A stretch of 64,000 nucleotides of DNA from Sphingomonas citri (GTDB lineage Bacteria > Pseudomonadota > Alphaproteobacteria > Sphingomonadales > Sphingomonadaceae). The stretch covers positions 62,001 to 126,000 of the forward strand of contig NZ_JAHXZN010000008.1 of the NCBI RefSeq assembly GCF_019429485.1, in the 5' to 3' direction. Shown here piece by piece: positions 60,817 to 64,000 of the stretch; the first letter of the stretch is position 1, and the number at the start of each line of letters is the position of its first letter. A program made the translations under genes and the position numbers. The notes under the pieces were generated by a model. It searched no databases. It was not told where the DNA came from and was given only the letters and a program-made list of their open reading frames with translations.

Positions 60817-61703
60817 CGCGCGCGGTCCTCGTCACCGGCGCGGCCGGCCAGCTCGGCGAGGCGCTGCGCCGGGCGGCCTGGCCGGAGGGCTTCGCCGCGG
60901 TGGCGCTCGACCGCGCCGCGCTCGATCTCGCCGACCTCAACGCGATCGCGGGCGCGGTAGCCGGGCGACGCTGGGCGGCGGTGATCAACGCCGCGGCCTA
61001 TACCGCGGTGGACAAGGCCGAGAGCGACCAGGTCGCCGCCTGGCAGGTCAACGCGCTCGCCCCCGCCGCGCTCGCCGCCGCCTGCGCGAGTGCCGCGGTG
61101 CCGCTGGTGCAGGTGTCGACCGATTACATCTTCCCCGGCGACCGCGACGGCGCCTGGGAGGTGGACGACGCGGCCGCCCCGCTCGGCGTCTACGGCGCGT
61201 CCAAGCTCGGCGGTGAGCTGGCGGTGCGCACCAGCGGCGCGCGCCACGTTATCGTCCGCACCGCCTGGGTGATGTCGGCGCGCGGGCACAATTTTGTCCG
61301 GACGATGCTGCGGCTCGCGGCCGAGCGCGACACGCTGCGCGTCGTCGCCGACCAGCGCGGCAGCCCGACCGCCGCGGCCGACCTCGCCGCGGCGCTGGTG
61401 CGGATCGCGGTGCGGCTTGCCGACGACGCGACGGCGCCGACCGGGACCTTCCACTTCAGCAACGCCGGCGCGACCAGCTGGGCGGGCTTCGCCGAGGAAA
61501 TCTTCCGCCAGTCGGCGCGGCGCGGCGGGCCCAGCGCGGCGGTGACGCCGATCGCCACCTCCGATTATCCCACGCCCGCGCGCCGTCCCGCCAACTCGCT
61601 GCTCGGCCTCGGCGCGATCGGCGCGGCCTATGGCATCCACCCGCGTCGCTGGGAGGCGGCGCTGGGCGACATCCTCGACGAACTGATCGGAGCACCGAAG
61701 TGA
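60813..61703 (+). CDS. rfbD: dTDP-4-dehydrorhamnose reductase
   Basis: 296 aa SDR performing the last step, reduction of dTDP-4-keto-L-rhamnose to dTDP-L-rhamnose with NAD(P)H. GAAGQLGEALR cofactor motif, NAAAYTAVDKAES, QVSTDYIFPGD and the catalytic YGASKLGGE. ADQRGSPTAAADLAAALV is also typical. The GTG start at 60813 overlaps the rfbB stop, and the stop overlaps the rfbA start. Confidence 0.95.
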   Translation: MTRAVLVTGAAGQLGEALRRAAWPEGFAAVALDRAALDLADLNAIAGAVAGRRWAAVINAAAYTAVDKAESDQVAAWQVNALAPAALAAACASAAVPLVQVSTDYIFPGDRDGAWEVDDAAAPLGVYGASKLGGELAVRTSGARHVIVRTAWVMSARGHNFVRTMLRLAAERDTLRVVADQRGSPTAAADLAAALVRIAVRLADDATAPTGTFHFSNAGATSWAGFAEEIFRQSARRGGPSAAVTPIATSDYPTPARRPANSLLGLGAIGAAYGIHPRRWEAALGDILDELIGAPK

Positions 61704-62584
61704 AAGGCATCATCCTCGCCGGCGGGTCGGGCACGCGGCTCCACCCGGCGACGCTCGCGGTCAACAAGCAGCTGCTGCCGGTCTATGACAAGCCGATGAT
61801 CTATTACCCGCTGTCGGTGCTGATGCTGGCGGGTATCCGCGACATCCTGATCATCTCCAGCCCCGAGTACCTCGGCAACTACCAGCGGCTGTTCGGCGAC
61901 GGTGCGGCGCTGGGGCTGCGCATCGCTTACGCCGAGCAGCCGCGACCCGAGGGGCTGGCGCAGGCCTTCACCATCGGCGCCGACTTCATCGGCGACGACG
62001 CCGTCGCGCTGGTGCTCGGCGACAACATCTTCTTCGGCGCGCATCTCACCGAGCTGCTCGCGCGCGCGGTGGCGCGGCCGCACGGCGCCACCGTCTTCAG
62101 CTACCGCGTCGAGGATCCCGAGCGCTACGGCGTGGTCGAGCTCGGCGCGGACGCGCGCGCCATCAGCCTAGAGGAGAAGCCCGCCGTGCCGAAGTCGAAT
62201 TGCGCGGTGACCGGGCTCTACTTCTACGACAACCGCGTCGTCGGCTATGCCCGCGACCTCGAACCCTCGGCGCGCGGCGAGCTGGAGATCACCGATCTCA
62301 ACCGGCTGTACATGGAGGCGGGCGAGCTCCACGTCGAGCAGATGGGGCGCGGCTACGCCTGGCTCGACACCGGCACGCACGACAGCCTGCTCGAGGCGTC
62401 GGAGTTCGTCCGCACGCTCCAGCACCGCCAGGGCATCCAGATCGCCTGTCTCGAGGAGATCGCGTTCGAGATGGGCTTCATCTCCGCCGACCAGGCGCGC
62501 GCCGCGGGCGAACGCTTCGCCAAGACGGCGTACGGGCGCGCGATCCTCCGGGCGGTCGACGCCGCGCCGAACGCTACCGTCTAA
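61700..62584 (+). CDS. rfbA: Glucose-1-phosphate thymidylyltransferase
   Basis: 294 aa nucleotidyltransferase that makes dTDP-glucose from glucose-1-phosphate and dTTP, the entry step for dTDP-L-rhamnose. Signature GGSGTRLHPATLAVNKQLLP, YDKPMIYYPLSVLMLAGI, LVLGDNIFFG, SLEEKPAVPKSN and GYAWLDTGTHDSLLEA. GTG start overlapping rfbD. The gene ends on top of the converging ATPase gene (stops overlap), leaving no room for a separate terminator. Confidence 0.96.
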   Translation: MKGIILAGGSGTRLHPATLAVNKQLLPVYDKPMIYYPLSVLMLAGIRDILIISSPEYLGNYQRLFGDGAALGLRIAYAEQPRPEGLAQAFTIGADFIGDDAVALVLGDNIFFGAHLTELLARAVARPHGATVFSYRVEDPERYGVVELGADARAISLEEKPAVPKSNCAVTGLYFYDNRVVGYARDLEPSARGELEITDLNRLYMEAGELHVEQMGRGYAWLDTGTHDSLLEASEFVRTLQHRQGIQIACLEEIAFEMGFISADQARAAGERFAKTAYGRAILRAVDAAPNATV

Positions 62585-63762
62585 CCCCCTTCCCCCGGCA
62601 TTACGCGGCGCATGAACTGATCGAACAGCGGCACCGTGAAGGCGGTGTCGCCGTGCGCCGGACTGTAGAGCATGCCCTTGGCGATCAGGCTGTTGCGGGT
62701 CGGCGCCACCGAGGAGACCTTGACCCCGAGCGCCTCCGCCACGTCGCCCGAGCGGTGCGGCCCCGGCCCCAGGGTCGCCATCGCGCGCAGGTAGCGTTTC
62801 TCCGCCGGGGTGAGCCGGTCGAAGCGGACGCGGAAGAAGCTGGCATCCAGCTCGGCCAGCGCCGCCGCGCGCGCCGCGGCGACGTCGGCCGCGGTGATCG
62901 GAGACGCCTCGGCCGCGTCCCAGCTGTGCTTGCCCCATTCCTGCAGGAAATAGGGATAGCCCTGCGTGTCGGCGACGATCGCGGCTACCGCCTCGAGCCG
63001 GATCGTCTCCTCCTCGCGCTCGATCGGCAGCCGGATCGCGTCGGCCGCGGCCGTGCCGTCGAGCGGGCCGAGCGCGACGAACTCGAACAAGCGCTCGGCA
63101 TAGGATTTGGCGCGCCCCATCTGACCAAGCAGCTGCGGCAGCCCCGCCCCCACCAGCGTCACCGGCAGGCGCTTCTGGTTGGCGCGGTGAAGCGCGCTGA
63201 TCAGCGCGGCGAGCTGGTCCTCGGCGACATATTGCAGCTCATCGACGATCAGCACCAAAGCGCTGTCGCGCTCGCGGGCCGCCTCGCCCACCGCCACCAC
63301 CAGGTCGGCAAGGTCGAGATCGAGGTCGCCCGAATCGGCCAGGCCGGGCTCGGGTTCGAGATCGAGCGCGACCTCGAAGTCGCTGTACTTCACCTTGAGC
63401 TTGGCGAAGCCGGCGAGCGCGCGCAGCGCGCGCCGCACCCCCTCCCCTGCCCGGGCACCGCGATCGAGCCGCAGCAGCCCCGCGCGCAGCGACGGCGCCA
63501 GCAGCGCGGGGAGCGAGCGCTGCTCGGGCGCCTCGATCGTCACCGCCAGCATGCGCTCGGCCTCGACCGCGTCGCGCACCGCACCGAGCAGCACCGTCTT
63601 GCCGACGCCGCGTAGCCCGTAGAAGATCGTCGAGCGCGCCGGCCGCCCGGCGCGGATGCGGTCGAGCGCGACGAGGCTGCGCTCGAGCAGCGGCTCGCGC
63701 CCGGCGAGCTCGGGCGGCGGCGTGCCGGCGCCGGGGGCGAAGGGATTGCGACGCGGGTCCAT
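62581..63762 (-). CDS. AAA ATPase (Orc1/ATPase_2-like) with C-terminal winged helix
   Basis: 393 aa. P-loop GLRGVGKT (49-56), Walker B LVLIVDELQ (Asp174-Glu175), a sensor-like TLVGAGLPQLLGQMG, and a C-terminal winged-helix-like segment (LTPAEKRYLRAMATLG, SGDVAEALGVKVSSVAPTRNSLIAKGML). This is the layout of STAND/Orc-like ATPases of the archaeal-ATPase type. The role is unknown; possibilities are DNA-linked or signalling functions. A 228-bp upstream region holds its promoter. It converges on rfbA and appears unrelated to the sugar genes. Confidence 0.82.
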   Translation of the reverse strand: MDPRRNPFAPGAGTPPPELAGREPLLERSLVALDRIRAGRPARSTIFYGLRGVGKTVLLGAVRDAVEAERMLAVTIEAPEQRSLPALLAPSLRAGLLRLDRGARAGEGVRRALRALAGFAKLKVKYSDFEVALDLEPEPGLADSGDLDLDLADLVVAVGEAARERDSALVLIVDELQYVAEDQLAALISALHRANQKRLPVTLVGAGLPQLLGQMGRAKSYAERLFEFVALGPLDGTAAADAIRLPIEREEETIRLEAVAAIVADTQGYPYFLQEWGKHSWDAAEASPITAADVAAARAAALAELDASFFRVRFDRLTPAEKRYLRAMATLGPGPHRSGDVAEALGVKVSSVAPTRNSLIAKGMLYSPAHGDTAFTVPLFDQFMRRVMPGEGG

Positions 63763-64000
63763 AGCGATGTTATGGCGAATTAGCGTAATCTCGTAAACCC
63801 GGGTAAGCTTGCTTGAGGTGGCTTTGGCGCTGGCAATCCACCTAGCCTAATCCTTCCCCTAACGTTGGAACGTAGATCAAGGTAGATTTCTCGTGTGCAC
63901 TCTGATTGATTGCTGAGCAGAGTTCATTAGCGTTGTGCGACGCGTTGGCGACAAACGCCTGCGAGCCGACGCATAACCGAGCCCTTCTACGGACAACGTG
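63763..64000. other. Upstream region of the AAA ATPase gene, to window end
   Basis: 238 bp without a coding frame I can support. AT-richer than the neighbours. A small dyad ATTA-GCG-TAAT lies at 63779-63789, 17 bp from the ATPase start, and could be an operator. No tRNA or attachment site was recognised. Confidence 0.3.

Noticed and set aside
63900..64000. Possible tRNA or integration site at the right edge
   Set aside because: No cloverleaf arms or CCA-type end could be built from the sequence.

Overview
The window looks like chromosome from a high-GC alphaproteobacterium of the Sphingomonas type. This is an inference from gene content: a TonB-dependent receptor with its FecI/FecR pair, Tat-exported ferritin-like proteins, an exopolysaccharide locus with a tyrosine autokinase, and very GC-rich codons with many GTG starts and 4-base gene overlaps. 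No rRNA, tRNA, CRISPR array or transposase was found.

Layout. 1-4534: a D-amino-acid catabolic cassette (D-serine-type deaminase, divergent D-aminoacylase, RidA, GntP-family permease). 4553-12318: a leftward ECF sigma / FecR / TonB-dependent receptor / GH3 glycosidase unit, faced by a GH92 mannosidase gene (12917-15320) that carries a frameshift. 15523-18290: a lone PLP decarboxylase, a membrane-anchored J-domain protein and gene-poor DNA. 18291-21280: two tandem ferritin-like proteins with Tat signals and a small outer-membrane barrel. 21350-22553: a short-chain dehydrogenase divergent from an HxlR regulator, with an inverted-repeat operator between them. 22630-29046: a fatty acid desaturase coupled to a cytoplasmic PhnD-like protein, a CPA1 antiporter coupled to an OmpA-type lipoprotein, and a metzincin-type metalloprotease that appears to lack its C-terminus.

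From about 29.2 kb to 59.15 kb the sequence is visibly less GC-rich and reads as a surface-polysaccharide island. It holds a 2OG-Fe(II) oxygenase, a 1855-residue autotransporter, a phytanoyl-CoA-dioxygenase-like pseudogene with at least three frameshifts, and the exopolysaccharide genes. These run outward from a 406-bp divergent promoter region (44217-44622). Leftward are a Wzy/WaaL-like protein, Wza, a BY-kinase (Wzc), a repeat-type protein, a small secreted protein and a second Wzy/WaaL-like protein. Rightward are the initiating sugar transferase, a third polymerase-like protein, Gmd, Wzx, an FkbM methyltransferase, two GT2 enzymes, a second Gmd-like enzyme, a sugar C-methyltransferase, a Tat-exported beta-helix protein, an antisense alkaline-phosphatase-superfamily gene and a DUF1972 glycosyltransferase. 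The complete dTDP-L-rhamnose operon rfbCBDA follows (59190-62584) in DNA that is again very GC-rich, and an AAA ATPase gene converges on its end.

Together the island encodes a Wzx/Wzy-dependent polysaccharide. It probably contains rhamnose and a GDP-mannose-derived 6-deoxysugar that may be C-methylated. No single gene is obviously a new system. The best candidates for something undescribed are the C-methylated sugar branch, the desaturase/PhnD-like pair, the antiporter/OmpA pair, and the glycan-sensing FecIR-GH3-GH92 locus.
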